Below the pieces are notes generated by a model. That model was not told where the DNA came from. It saw only the letters and a program-made list of their open reading frames with translations, and did not search any database. From Staphylococcus succinus (lineage in GTDB: Bacteria; Bacillota; Bacilli; Staphylococcales; Staphylococcaceae), in the NCBI RefSeq assembly GCF_029024945.1, contig NZ_CP118976.1:1922001-1986000 (forward strand): 64,000 nt of DNA. Reading direction: 5' to 3'. A program made the position numbers and the translations under genes. Of the stretch, positions 46,749 through 56,096 are shown piece by piece. Numbering within the stretch: the stretch's first letter is position 1; every line of letters starts with the position of its first letter.

Positions 46749-48080
46749 TTATAGGCGTTTTTCTAATTCTTGTTTTTTGTCTTCAAATCCTGATTTACCT
46801 AATAATGCGAACATATTTTGTTTATATGCTTCTACACCTGGTTGGTTAAATGGATTAACACCCAATTGGTATCCACTCATAGCACAAGCAAGTTCGAAGA
46901 AGTAAACTACATAACCAAATGTTTCTTCATCTAAACGAGGAATATTAACAACTAGGTTAGGAACACCACCATCAGTATGTGCTAAAAGCGTTCCTTCAAA
47001 TGCTTTCGTATTGACTTCATCTATTGTTTTTCCAGCTAAATAATTTAAGCCATCTAAATTATCACTATCTTCTTCAATAGTAATATTATGTTTTGGATTG
47101 TTCACTTTGACTACTGTTTCAAATAAGAAACGACGTCCTTCTTGAACATATTGTCCAAGTGAGTGCAAATCAGTTGTATAGTTTGCGCTTGAAGGATAGA
47201 TACCTTTGAAATCTTTACCTTCTGACTCACCAAATAATTGTTTCCACCACTCGTTAAAATATTGCATAGATGGTTCATAGTTAATTAACATTTCAGTGTC
47301 ATAACCTTTTGCATATAATACGTTACGAATTGTTGCATATTGATATGCAATGTTATCTTCTAAATTTTCTGATGACAATTCTTCACGGGCTTTAGCAGCA
47401 CCTTGCATCATTGCTTCAATGTCTATACCAGCTACCGCGATTGGTAATAAACCTACTGCAGTTAATACAGAGTAGCGGCCACCAACATCATCAGGTACTA
47501 CAAATGTTTCATAACCTTCGTTTGTAGCTAATTGTTTAAGTGCCCCTTTTTCTTTGTCTGTAGTAGCGAAAATACGTTTTTTCGCTTCTTCTTTGCCATA
47601 CTTACTTTCTAATAACTGTTTGAACAATCTAAATGCCACTGCTGGTTCTGTTGTCGTACCAGATTTAGAAATAACGTTAACTGAATAATCTTTACCATCT
47701 AAATAATCAATTAATTCTTGTGTATAAGAAGAAGATAAATGATTACCTACAAAAACGATTTCTGGATATTCATCACTATTTCTAAATGAAGACGTTAACA
47801 TTTCAATCGCCGCACGCGCGCCTAAATATGAACCACCAATACCTATTACTACAAATACGTCAGAATGCTCTTTCACACGTTTAGAAGCTTCTAATATGCG
47901 TGAGAATTCTTCTTTATCATAATCTACAGGAAGGTCTATCCAACCTAAGAAATCACTGCCAGCACCTGTACCTTCATGAATCGTTTTATGAATCGATTTC
48001 ACTATATCTTTTTGTTGTTGTAATTCATGTTCGCCAAAAAATTCTAAAGTTTTACCATAATCTAATTGAATATGAGTCAT
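46749..48080 (-). CDS. pgi: Glucose-6-phosphate isomerase
   Basis: 443 aa from ATG 48078-48080 (MTHIQLDYGK), the staphylococcal length; GGAGG is 8 nt upstream. The 21-codon extension is not family-like. Sugar-phosphate isomerase motifs: IGIGGSYLGARAAIE, SKSGTTTEPAVAFR, and QPGVEAYKQNMF with the catalytic Lys. It interconverts glucose-6-P and fructose-6-P in the cytoplasm. Confidence 0.97.
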   Translation of the reverse strand: MTHIQLDYGKTLEFFGEHELQQQKDIVKSIHKTIHEGTGAGSDFLGWIDLPVDYDKEEFSRILEASKRVKEHSDVFVVIGIGGSYLGARAAIEMLTSSFRNSDEYPEIVFVGNHLSSSYTQELIDYLDGKDYSVNVISKSGTTTEPAVAFRLFKQLLESKYGKEEAKKRIFATTDKEKGALKQLATNEGYETFVVPDDVGGRYSVLTAVGLLPIAVAGIDIEAMMQGAAKAREELSSENLEDNIAYQYATIRNVLYAKGYDTEMLINYEPSMQYFNEWWKQLFGESEGKDFKGIYPSSANYTTDLHSLGQYVQEGRRFLFETVVKVNNPKHNITIEEDSDNLDGLNYLAGKTIDEVNTKAFEGTLLAHTDGGVPNLVVNIPRLDEETFGYVVYFFELACAMSGYQLGVNPFNQPGVEAYKQNMFALLGKSGFEDKKQELEKRL

Positions 48081-48425
48081 TTGATTTGCCTCCAGTGTTT
48101 TTAATTTCAAAATCATTTTACTAATTTTATTTTCACTATTCAAACAACTAGCCTATAGATAATTGTAAATTATGACAATTTCGTCAAATTTTACTATTTA
48201 AACAACTTGCATCATATTCATATTTATATGCATTTATAATACACCCTTCAAACGCTCTTAAACTTACATACACATTCCTTGGTAATCATAATTCAAAATT
48301 CACCACCGAAATATTTTTGTATATTTATGTATAAAAATGGTTTTATTTTCATTTATTATCTGCTATACTAATCAATATCAAATTAACAAAACAAATTATT
48401 AAAATTACAAATAGAGGTGGAAGTT
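48081..48425. other. Divergent region pgi/argG
   Basis: It contains the argG promoter with a possible ARG box at 48326-48369 and the pgi upstream region. AT-rich; no other feature was supported. Confidence 0.55.
48326..48369 (+). promoter_or_regulatory. argGH promoter with possible ARG box
   Basis: Extended -10 TGCTATACT (hexamer TATACT 48364-48369). The stretch 48326-48343 matches about 14 of 18 positions of the ArgR/AhrC half-site consensus (TNTGAATWWWWATTCANW) and covers the -35 zone, consistent with arginine repression. Confidence 0.45.
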
Positions 48426-49631
48426 ATGAAAGAGAAAATTGTATTAGCATATTCAGGCGGATTAGACACAAGTGTTGCAGTAAAATGGTTATTAGATAAA
48501 GGTTACGATGTTGTAGCTTGTTGCTTAGATGTTGGAGAAGGTAAAGATTTAGATTTAGTACATCAAAAAGCATTAGATATGGGGGCAATTGAGTGTCATA
48601 TTATTGATGCTACTGAAGAATTTAGTGAACAATTTGTATCTTATGCTATCAAAGGGAACTTAATGTATGAAGGTACATATCCATTAGTTTCTGCATTATC
48701 AAGACCTTTAATTTCTAAAAAATTAGTTGAAATTGCTGACAAAACAGATGCTGTAGGCATTGCTCATGGTTGTACAGGTAAAGGTAACGACCAAGTGCGT
48801 TTTGAAGTGGCGATTAAAGCATTAGATCCAAATTTAAAAGTCTTCGCACCTGTTAGAGAATGGGCTTGGAGTCGTGAAGAAGAAATTGATTATGCAATCA
48901 AACATAACATTCCTGTTCCAATTCAACATGATTCACCTTACTCAATTGACCAAAACTTATGGGGTAGAAGTAATGAATGCGGTATATTAGAAGATCCTTA
49001 TGCAGCTCCACCAGAAGATGCATACGATTTAACACAAGCGTTAGAAAATACACCAGATGAAGCAGAAGAAATCGTTCTATCATTCGAACAAGGTATTCCT
49101 ACCGAGTTAAACGGTCAATCCTACAAATTAAGTGAACTTATTTTAGAACTCAATCAACTTGCTGGTAAACATGGTATTGGTAGAATCGACCATGTTGAAA
49201 ATAGATTAGTTGGTATTAAATCAAGAGAAGTATATGAAACACCTGGTGCGGAAGTAATTGTCAAAGCACATAAAGCGCTCGAAACGATTACACTTACAAA
49301 AGATGTCGCTCATTTCAAACCTGTCATTGAAAAACAATTTTCAGAACAAGTTTATAACGGTTTATGGTTCTCACCATTAACTGACAACTTAAAAGTATTT
49401 GTAGATAGTACGCAACAATATGTGTCTGGGGATGTACGTATTAAATTGTACAAAGGGAATGCCATAGTTAATGGTAGAAAATCTCCTCATACATTATATA
49501 ATGAAAAATTAGCAACTTATACTAAAGAAGATGCATTTAATCAAGAATCAGCAGTTGGTTTCATAGATATCTTTGGCCTACCTACTCAAGTGAATTCAAT
49601 GTTACACGGTGGTTATCACGATGAGCACTAA
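48426..49631 (+). CDS. argG: Argininosuccinate synthase
   Basis: 401 aa from ATG 48426, with AGAGGTGG upstream; the GTG at 48417 lies in that ribosome binding site. ATP-pyrophosphatase P-loop AYSGGLDTSVAV (residues about 8-19), GCTGKGNDQVRFE and the YSIDQNLWGR segment. It joins citrulline and aspartate. The stop overlaps argH by 11 bp. Confidence 0.97.
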   Translation: MKEKIVLAYSGGLDTSVAVKWLLDKGYDVVACCLDVGEGKDLDLVHQKALDMGAIECHIIDATEEFSEQFVSYAIKGNLMYEGTYPLVSALSRPLISKKLVEIADKTDAVGIAHGCTGKGNDQVRFEVAIKALDPNLKVFAPVREWAWSREEEIDYAIKHNIPVPIQHDSPYSIDQNLWGRSNECGILEDPYAAPPEDAYDLTQALENTPDEAEEIVLSFEQGIPTELNGQSYKLSELILELNQLAGKHGIGRIDHVENRLVGIKSREVYETPGAEVIVKAHKALETITLTKDVAHFKPVIEKQFSEQVYNGLWFSPLTDNLKVFVDSTQQYVSGDVRIKLYKGNAIVNGRKSPHTLYNEKLATYTKEDAFNQESAVGFIDIFGLPTQVNSMLHGGYHDEH

Positions 49632-50994
49632 AGCTTGGGGTGGCAGATTTAGCGAACAGCCTGAGGAATGGGTTGATGAATTTAATGCTTCTATACACTT
49701 TGATAAGGCATTAATTCAATATGATGTACAAGGTAGTATTGCGCACGCAACCATGTTGGCCAAACAAGGTATCATTTCTGATTCAGACTGCGATCAAATC
49801 ATTAAAGGTTTAAACGATATTTTAACTGATTATGAACAAGGTAACTTATCTTTAGATGTTTCTTTAGAAGATATTCATTTAAATATAGAACATGAATTAA
49901 TTAAGAGCATTGGGGATGCTGGTGGAAGGTTGCATACTGGTCGTAGCCGTAATGATCAAGTAGCTACAGATATGCATTTATATACAAAAGAAGCAGTATC
50001 TCATTTGATTGAACTCATCACTTCTTTTCAACAGACAATTGTTAAAGTTGCTGATGCGCATATTGATACCATTATGCCTGGATATACGCATTTACAGAGA
50101 GCACAGCCAATATCATTTGCACACCATATATTAACGTATTACTGGATGCTAGAAAGAGATAAATCTTGTTTTCAAGACAGTATGAAACGTATTGATATCT
50201 CCCCACTTGGCGCTGCTGCATTAAGTGGTACAACATATCCAATTGATCGTCATGAAACGCAATCTCTATTAAACTTTAGCGCTATATATGAAAATAGTAT
50301 GGATGCAGTGAGTGATAGAGATTATATTGTCGAAACATTACACAATATATCTTTGACCATGGTTCACCTATCTCGTTTTGCTGAAGAAATTATTTTCTGG
50401 TCTTCTGCCGAAGCAAACTTTGTTACATTATCTGACGCATTTTCTACTGGATCATCTATTATGCCTCAAAAGAAAAATCCCGACATGGCCGAATTAATTA
50501 GAGGTAAGGTTGGTAGAACGACTGGTCATTTAATGAGTATGTTAATGACATTGAAAGGCTTGCCACTTGCATACAATAAGGATATGCAAGAAGACAAAGA
50601 AGGATTATTTGATGCGATTCACACGCTCAAAGGCTCATTACGTATCTTTGACGGTATGATAGATACAATGACAGTCAACGTAGATCACTTACACCAAACC
50701 GTCTACAATGACTTCTCTAACGCAACAGAACTTGCAGACTATTTAGTGAATAAAGGCGTACCATTTAGAAACGCTCATGAAATAGTTGGTAAAATTGTAC
50801 TTTGGTCTATTCAAAATAATGTTTATTTATTAGATGTGCCTTTAGAAGAATATCAAAATGCTCATACAAGTATCGAATCTGACATTTATGATTATTTAAA
50901 ACCAGAAAACTGTGTAAGTCGTAGAATCAGTTATGGTTCAACTGGACAAGAAGCAGTTAAACAACAATTAAAAGTAATCAAAGCACAAAAATAA
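49621..50994 (+). CDS. argH: Argininosuccinate lyase
   Basis: About 457 aa from ATG 49621 (MSTKAWGGRF), which overlaps the argG end by 11 bp; the earlier in-frame GTG is inside argG. Fumarase/aspartase signature GSSIMPQKKNPD, plus the HTGRSRNDQVATD motif. It splits argininosuccinate to arginine and fumarate. It completes arginine synthesis with argG. Strong terminator follows. Confidence 0.97.
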   Translation: MSTKAWGGRFSEQPEEWVDEFNASIHFDKALIQYDVQGSIAHATMLAKQGIISDSDCDQIIKGLNDILTDYEQGNLSLDVSLEDIHLNIEHELIKSIGDAGGRLHTGRSRNDQVATDMHLYTKEAVSHLIELITSFQQTIVKVADAHIDTIMPGYTHLQRAQPISFAHHILTYYWMLERDKSCFQDSMKRIDISPLGAAALSGTTYPIDRHETQSLLNFSAIYENSMDAVSDRDYIVETLHNISLTMVHLSRFAEEIIFWSSAEANFVTLSDAFSTGSSIMPQKKNPDMAELIRGKVGRTTGHLMSMLMTLKGLPLAYNKDMQEDKEGLFDAIHTLKGSLRIFDGMIDTMTVNVDHLHQTVYNDFSNATELADYLVNKGVPFRNAHEIVGKIVLWSIQNNVYLLDVPLEEYQNAHTSIESDIYDYLKPENCVSRRISYGSTGQEAVKQQLKVIKAQK

Positions 50995-51006
50995 CTTTAA
51001 ACTACA

Positions 51007-51058
51007 TTTAAGGATTGGAACAAACATAACTTGTTGTTCCAATCCTTTTTCCTTTTTT
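51007..51058 (+). terminator. argGH terminator
   Basis: Perfect 14-bp stem AAGGATTGGAACAA (51010-51023 with 51034-51047), 10-nt loop, then TTTCCTTTTTT. Confidence 0.9.
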
Positions 51059-51253
51059 AATTCTTTTTTATTTCATACTTCTTTTACACACCTTTAACAT
51101 TTTACAGTAAAAAAACAACTAATTAACTTACAATTAATATATCAAACTATAATTAATTTTTTATACTTTTAATTAAGAATACGTAAATAGTGTTTAAAAT
51201 ATTATATTCAAAGGTAATATGTATGTACAGTTCAAATTAAGGAGTGAAGCACT

Positions 51254-52450
51254 ATGAAAAATGTGAAAAGAATTATGGTATCAAGTATGACGGTTTTATC
51301 TTTATCATTACTAGCCTCTACCTCTATGGCAAAGGCTGATGAAAATAACGATGCATCTCAAGTTCAAACAAAAACAGTAGCACAACAGCAAGATACCCAA
51401 AAGCAAAATCAAGTCAACACTCAAGAACAAGACTCACCTCAATCACAGTCTTCTACGAATGAACAATCATCTGTAGCATCCCAAGATGATACTACTAAAG
51501 AACTGGAACCAAATGCTTCACAAACACAAACTCAAGATACTACTAAAAACCAAACACAACCAACTGAACATACAAACAACGAAAATACTACTTCGTCAGC
51601 AAAAACAGTTAACGAGGCCGACGATAAAAGTGCAGATACTAAGGAAATACATAATTTAAATGGAGAGAAATATGCAACGATTGCTCATAGAGGTGCAAGT
51701 GGCTATGCACCAGAGCATACATTTCCCGCATATGATAAGAGTCACAATGAAATAGGCGCTTCATACATTGAAATCGATTTACAAATGACTAAAGATGGTA
51801 AACTCGTAGCAATGCACGATGAAACTGTAGATAGAACAACTAACGGCACAGGTAGAGTAGATTCATATACATTAAAAGAACTTAAAAAACTAGATGCCGG
51901 TAGTAAATTTAATGAACAAAATCCTGACTATGCTGATGAAGCATATAAAGGAGCGAAAGTCCCTACATTAGATCAAATTATTGATCGATATGGTGCAAAT
52001 GCTAATTACTATATCGAAACAAAATCACCAGATGTTTATCCAGGTATGGAAGAAAAGTTACTTGATACCTTAGATAAGCATAATTTACTTACCAACGATG
52101 CTTTAAATAATGGACATGTCATCGTTCAATCTTTTTCACAAGATAGTATTGAAAAAATGAACAACTTAAACCCAGATGTTCCTTTAGTAAGACTTTTAAA
52201 TAAGGGTGAGTTGCCTAATCTGTCCGAACAAGATTTAGAATACATCAAAAAATTTGCGATTGGTGTAGGTCCACATTATACTGATTTAACTAAAGATAAT
52301 GTAAAAAATTTAAAAGAACTCGGCTTCTTAGTACACCCTTATACTGTTAATACCAAAGCAGATATGGAACGTTTAAATAGTTATGGTGTTGATGGCGTAT
52401 TCACTAATTACGCTGACATTTATAAACAAGTTGTAGAAGATAGTAAATAA
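51254..52450 (+). CDS. glpQ: Secreted glycerophosphodiester phosphodiesterase with long Q/T/S-rich linker
   Basis: 398 aa. A signal peptide (residues about 1-28, cut after SMAKA) is followed by roughly 100 residues rich in Q, T, S, N, D and E (about 30-135). Then the GDPD domain: AHRGASGYAPEHTF, EIDLQMTKDGKLVAMHDETVDRT, and GVFTNYADIY. It releases glycerol-3-phosphate from glycerophosphodiesters outside the cell. From memory, the S. aureus ortholog is about 309 aa, so the linker looks expanded. Good AAGGAG ribosome binding site. Confidence 0.9.
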   Translation: MKNVKRIMVSSMTVLSLSLLASTSMAKADENNDASQVQTKTVAQQQDTQKQNQVNTQEQDSPQSQSSTNEQSSVASQDDTTKELEPNASQTQTQDTTKNQTQPTEHTNNENTTSSAKTVNEADDKSADTKEIHNLNGEKYATIAHRGASGYAPEHTFPAYDKSHNEIGASYIEIDLQMTKDGKLVAMHDETVDRTTNGTGRVDSYTLKELKKLDAGSKFNEQNPDYADEAYKGAKVPTLDQIIDRYGANANYYIETKSPDVYPGMEEKLLDTLDKHNLLTNDALNNGHVIVQSFSQDSIEKMNNLNPDVPLVRLLNKGELPNLSEQDLEYIKKFAIGVGPHYTDLTKDNVKNLKELGFLVHPYTVNTKADMERLNSYGVDGVFTNYADIYKQVVEDSK

Positions 52451-52507
52451 ACATCTACACACTTTAAAATACTTTAATAATAAAAGTATGAATACGCCTT
52501 TTTAGAT

Positions 52508-52550
52508 TTAAAAGAACCCATTCGTTAGCAATGAATGGGTTCTTTTCTAT
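52508..52550 (+). terminator. glpQ terminator
   Basis: Perfect 14-bp stem AAAAGAACCCATTC (52510-52523 with 52533-52546), 9-nt loop, T-rich end. Confidence 0.85.
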
Positions 52551-52717
52551 AATTATCCAATAATTTTATAAGTATTCATCCTAATCGCTAATTCATTAAA
52601 TCTTACAATCTTTCACGTATAGTATGCTTTACAATGTCACGCTTCATAGAAGTCAGTGATTAATTATAAACTAAATATTATAATATGATTGCGTTAACGT
52701 TTTGAATCAACACCGAA

Positions 52718-52777
52718 ATATTAAATCTAGTAAGTAACCTTTAGCAACAACATATACTTACTTACTAAATTTAATAT
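52718..52777. repeat. Long inverted repeat (20-bp stem, 20-nt loop)
   Basis: Arms 52718-52737 and 52758-52777 pair at 19 of 20 positions; the mismatch becomes a G:U on the minus strand. It is one base from the gudB terminator hairpin and has no T run of its own. The role is unknown. Confidence 0.7.
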
Positions 52778-52824
52778 AAAAAAGGTGATTTCTATTGAAA
52801 TAAAAATAGAAATCACCTTTTTAA
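52776..52824 (-). terminator. gudB terminator
   Basis: Perfect 18-bp stem (52779-52796 with 52805-52822), 8-nt loop, T-rich on the minus strand. Confidence 0.85.
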
Positions 52825-52887
52825 ATTCTGAGAATTTCATATCCCAGATACTGCTTCATCTATAATAGATTAAAGTCCTACGTTCAC

Positions 52888-54132
52888 TTATGCCCAACCA
52901 CGATATCGTGCAGCTTCTGCTGTACGTTTAATACCTACAATATACGCTGCTAAGCGCATATCAATTTTACGGTTTTGTGATAATTCATAAATCGTATCAA
53001 ATGCAGTTATTAATTTTTCACGTAATTTTGTATTTACTTCTTCTTCAGTCCAATAATAACCTTGGTTATTTTGCACCCATTCAAAGTAAGAAACTGTCAC
53101 GCCTCCAGCGCTCGCTAATACATCTGGTACCAATAATATGCCACGCTCAGTTAAAATACGTGTACCTTCTGGCGTAGTTGGACCATTTGCTGCTTCAACC
53201 ACAACATCAGCTTTAATATCATTAGCATTTTCAGCTGTAATTTGATTTGAAATTGCTGCTGGTACTAATACATCACAGTCGATTTCAAATAACTCTTTAT
53301 TTGAAATTGTTTCCTCAAATAAATTAGTTACAGTGCCGAAGCTATCTCTTCTATCTAGTAAATAATCGATATCTAAACCTTCTGGATCGTGTAATGCACC
53401 GTATGCATCTGAAATACCTACAATTTTTGCTCCCATGTCATATAAGAACTTAGCCAAGAAGCTACCTGCATTACCAAAACCTTGAATTACGACGCGTGCA
53501 CCTTCGATTTCAAGACCTCTTCTTTTAGCAGCTTGTTCAATTGCAATGACTACGCCTAATGCTGTTGAACGATCACGACCTTGTGATCCCCCTAAAACAA
53601 TAGGTTTACCAGTAATAAAACCTGGTGAATTGAATTTGTCTAATGAACTATATTCATCCATCATCCATGCCATAATTTGAGAGTTTGTAAATACGTCTGG
53701 CGCTGGAATATCTTTAGTCGGTCCAACGAATTGAGAAATTGAGCGAACATATCCACGGGATAAACGTTCCACTTCATGTATACTCATTTGTCGTGGGTCA
53801 CAAATAATTCCACCTTTACCACCGCCATATGGTAAATCCACAATGCCACATTTCAATGTCATCCACATTGATAATGCTTTAACTTCCTCTTCGTCCACGT
53901 CAGGATGGAATCTTACTCCACCTTTAGTTGGTCCAACAGCATCATTATGCTGCGCACGGTACCCAGTAAACGTTTTAACAGTACCGTCATCCATACGTAC
54001 AGGAATTCTGACCTGTAAAAATCTTAAAGGTTCCTTCACTAAATCGTACATACCGTCGTCAAATCCCAGTTTATGCAATGCTTCTTTAATAATTTGTTGC
54101 GTAGAAGTAACTAAATTATTATTCTCAGTCAT
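52888..54132 (-). CDS. gudB: NAD-specific glutamate dehydrogenase GudB
   Basis: 414 aa. Glu/Leu/Phe dehydrogenase motif LPYGGGKGGIICDP with the catalytic Lys, GPTKDIPAPDVFT, and NAD-binding VVIQGFGNAGSFLA. It deaminates glutamate to 2-oxoglutarate, feeding carbon from arginine/proline use into the TCA cycle. It follows rocD by about 110 nt, so both act in one pathway and may share a transcript. Confidence 0.95.
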   Translation of the reverse strand: MTENNNLVTSTQQIIKEALHKLGFDDGMYDLVKEPLRFLQVRIPVRMDDGTVKTFTGYRAQHNDAVGPTKGGVRFHPDVDEEEVKALSMWMTLKCGIVDLPYGGGKGGIICDPRQMSIHEVERLSRGYVRSISQFVGPTKDIPAPDVFTNSQIMAWMMDEYSSLDKFNSPGFITGKPIVLGGSQGRDRSTALGVVIAIEQAAKRRGLEIEGARVVIQGFGNAGSFLAKFLYDMGAKIVGISDAYGALHDPEGLDIDYLLDRRDSFGTVTNLFEETISNKELFEIDCDVLVPAAISNQITAENANDIKADVVVEAANGPTTPEGTRILTERGILLVPDVLASAGGVTVSYFEWVQNNQGYYWTEEEVNTKLREKLITAFDTIYELSQNRKIDMRLAAYIVGIKRTAEAARYRGWA

Positions 54133-54242
54133 GATCCATTTCGCCTCTTTTTCGTCACTAATGATTTCGCTTTCATGCTAATTGTAACATAAGATTTTTC
54201 TTTTTAAAGTCTTTTCAAAACTTATGTTATGGAACTGTATAT

Positions 54243-55433
54243 TTACGCAAAAACGCTTCTTACTTTGTCTAATGCAAAGTCTAATTCTTCTTTTGAAATA
54301 ATGAGTGGTGGCGCAAATCTAATCACAGTATCATGTGTTTCTTTACATAATAATCCCTGCTCTTTTAGCGCTTCACAATACGGTCTAGCATTCTCATTTA
54401 ATTCAATACCAATAAACAATCCACGGCCACGCACTTCTTTAATTGAAGGGTGGTCTATCTTTTCTAATTCTGATTTGAAGTAGTTACCTAATTCTAATGA
54501 TCGTCCAGGTAAATCTTCGTCTACAATCACATCTAATGCTGCATTGGATACCGCGCAAGCAAGTGGGTTACCTCCAAATGTAGAACCATGTGATCCTGGT
54601 GTAAATACGCCTAAAACTTCTTCATCTGCTAATACTACAGAGATAGGTAATACTCCGCCACCTAAAGCTTTACCTAAGATATATACATCTGGCTTAACAT
54701 CGTCCCAGTCTGTTGCAAATAATTTACCAGAACGGCCTAATCCAGCTTGAATTTCATCGGCAATAAATAAAATATTATGTTCATCACATAATTCTCTGAT
54801 TGCTTTTAAGTAACCTTCTGGCGGTACATTAATTCCAGCTTCACCTTGGATAGGTTCAATTAGAATTGCAGCAGTATTTTCATTGATACCAGCTTTAACA
54901 GCTTCGATATCTCCAAAATCAACTTTACGGAATCCTTCTAATAATGGGCCGTATCCACGTTGATATTCAGCCTCTGATGATAATGATACTGGCGCCATTG
55001 TACGACCATGGAAGTTACCATTGAACGCAAGAATTTCTGCTTTATCTGGCTCGATATTTTTAACATCATAAGCCCAACGACGTGCTGCTTTCAAAGCAGT
55101 TTCAACCGCTTCCGCACCTGTGTTCATTGGTAAAGCTTTTTCTTTACCTGAGAGCTTACAAATTTTTTCATACCATTCCCCTAGATTTTCACTATGGAAA
55201 GCACGAGAAACTAATGTAACTTTATCCGCTTGATCTTTTAGTGCTTGAATAATCTTTGGATGTCTATGGCCTTGGTTTACAGCTGAATAAGCTGATAACA
55301 TATCCATATACTTGTTACCTTCTGGATCTTTCACCCAAACACCTTCAGCATCCGAAATGACAATCGGAAGCGGTACGTAGTTTGACGCTCCATAATGATT
55401 TGTTAATTCAATGATTTCTTCTGATCTTGACAT
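54243..55433 (-). CDS. rocD: Ornithine aminotransferase
   Basis: 396 aa from ATG 55431-55433 (MSRSEEIIELT), with GGGGAGA 5 nt upstream; the 39-codon extension lacks family similarity. Class III PLP aminotransferase: FIADEIQAGLGRSG and YILGKALGGGVLPI with the PLP Lys. It turns ornithine into glutamate semialdehyde. The ribosome binding site AAGGGGA is a 7-nt complement of an RsaE C-rich segment. Confidence 0.94.
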   Translation of the reverse strand: MSRSEEIIELTNHYGASNYVPLPIVISDAEGVWVKDPEGNKYMDMLSAYSAVNQGHRHPKIIQALKDQADKVTLVSRAFHSENLGEWYEKICKLSGKEKALPMNTGAEAVETALKAARRWAYDVKNIEPDKAEILAFNGNFHGRTMAPVSLSSEAEYQRGYGPLLEGFRKVDFGDIEAVKAGINENTAAILIEPIQGEAGINVPPEGYLKAIRELCDEHNILFIADEIQAGLGRSGKLFATDWDDVKPDVYILGKALGGGVLPISVVLADEEVLGVFTPGSHGSTFGGNPLACAVSNAALDVIVDEDLPGRSLELGNYFKSELEKIDHPSIKEVRGRGLFIGIELNENARPYCEALKEQGLLCKETHDTVIRFAPPLIISKEELDFALDKVRSVFA

Positions 55434-55819
55434 GATATCTCCCCTTAGTTTAAATTTAAGAGCCTTTAAACTCTTTAAATGATACTCATTCATAGCATAA
55501 CGTATTTGCAAGACAACTGAAACTATTTTCTTAAAATGCCCAATTCCCAAGGGTTATGAATCGAAAAGTACCACAAAGTACAATTAAAAAATATCACTTT
55601 AACTTCATTTCTTTTATGTAAGCCCTTACATATATAATGACATATATCCCTACACTTATACAAGGCAATTCTATTATTTTATAAAATTAATTTATTTCCA
55701 ATTAAAATTACAATAAATTGTATAATTAGTCATATCAAAGCTTGCTGTAACGCTTATATAAACTTTCGGTATTCATTAGCATTCATTACTTTAAAAAGAA
55801 GAATAAAAATTATTTTGAT
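55434..55819. other. rocD upstream region
   Basis: About 385 bp of AT-rich DNA with the rocD promoter expected near 55490-55540. No convincing operator or gene was found. Confidence 0.5.
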
Positions 55820-55948
55820 TTAATAACTTTCTTTCCAATCATAAATAAGTTGCTGATAATCTGCCGAAAATGCGTTTATATGTATCATATTATTTACTTG
55901 AACATGAATCCATGTCTTAAATTCATTAATTAAATATTGTCTGATCAC
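55820..55948 (-). CDS. Probable 42-aa small protein of unknown function
   Basis: 42 codons from a GTG at 55946-55948, with AAGGTGG 8 nt upstream. The sequence starts MIRQYLINEFKTWIHVQ and ends YQQLIYDWKESY. It is mixed-charge with aromatic residues and no membrane helix or signal. It looks protein-like, not random, and it fills an otherwise empty gap between rocD and the old-yellow-enzyme gene. I do not recognise the family. Confidence 0.55.
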   Translation of the reverse strand: MIRQYLINEFKTWIHVQVNNMIHINAFSADYQQLIYDWKESY

Positions 55949-56034
55949 GCTTTAAACCACCTTCATATATAAACTTTAATATACTAAGGTTAATAAGTTT
56001 GATTCATAAATACATCCATCTTTAGTCTTAAATA

Positions 56035-56080
56035 ACAAATGGAGTATAGATACACTGATATCAGGGTATCTATACTCCAT
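56035..56080 (-). terminator. Terminator of the OYE-family gene
   Basis: Perfect 15-bp stem (56039-56053 with 56066-56080), 12-nt loop. The minus strand continues TTGTTATTT, a weak T tail. Confidence 0.7.
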
Positions 56081-56096
56081 GGTTATATGCTAAATT

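Larger units (their letters stand above)
52451..52887. other. Intergenic region glpQ to gudB
   Basis: It holds the glpQ terminator (52510-52546), an unexplained 20-bp hairpin (52718-52777) and the gudB terminator (52779-52822). No ORF was supported. Confidence 0.6.

Noticed and set aside
52824..52840. CodY-like sequence TTAAATTCTGAGAATT
   Set aside because: 11/15 match, but between the gudB stop and its terminator, with no promoter to regulate.
55741..55762. cre-like TGTAACGCTTATAT upstream of rocD
   Set aside because: The CG core is out of register with the consensus when aligned.
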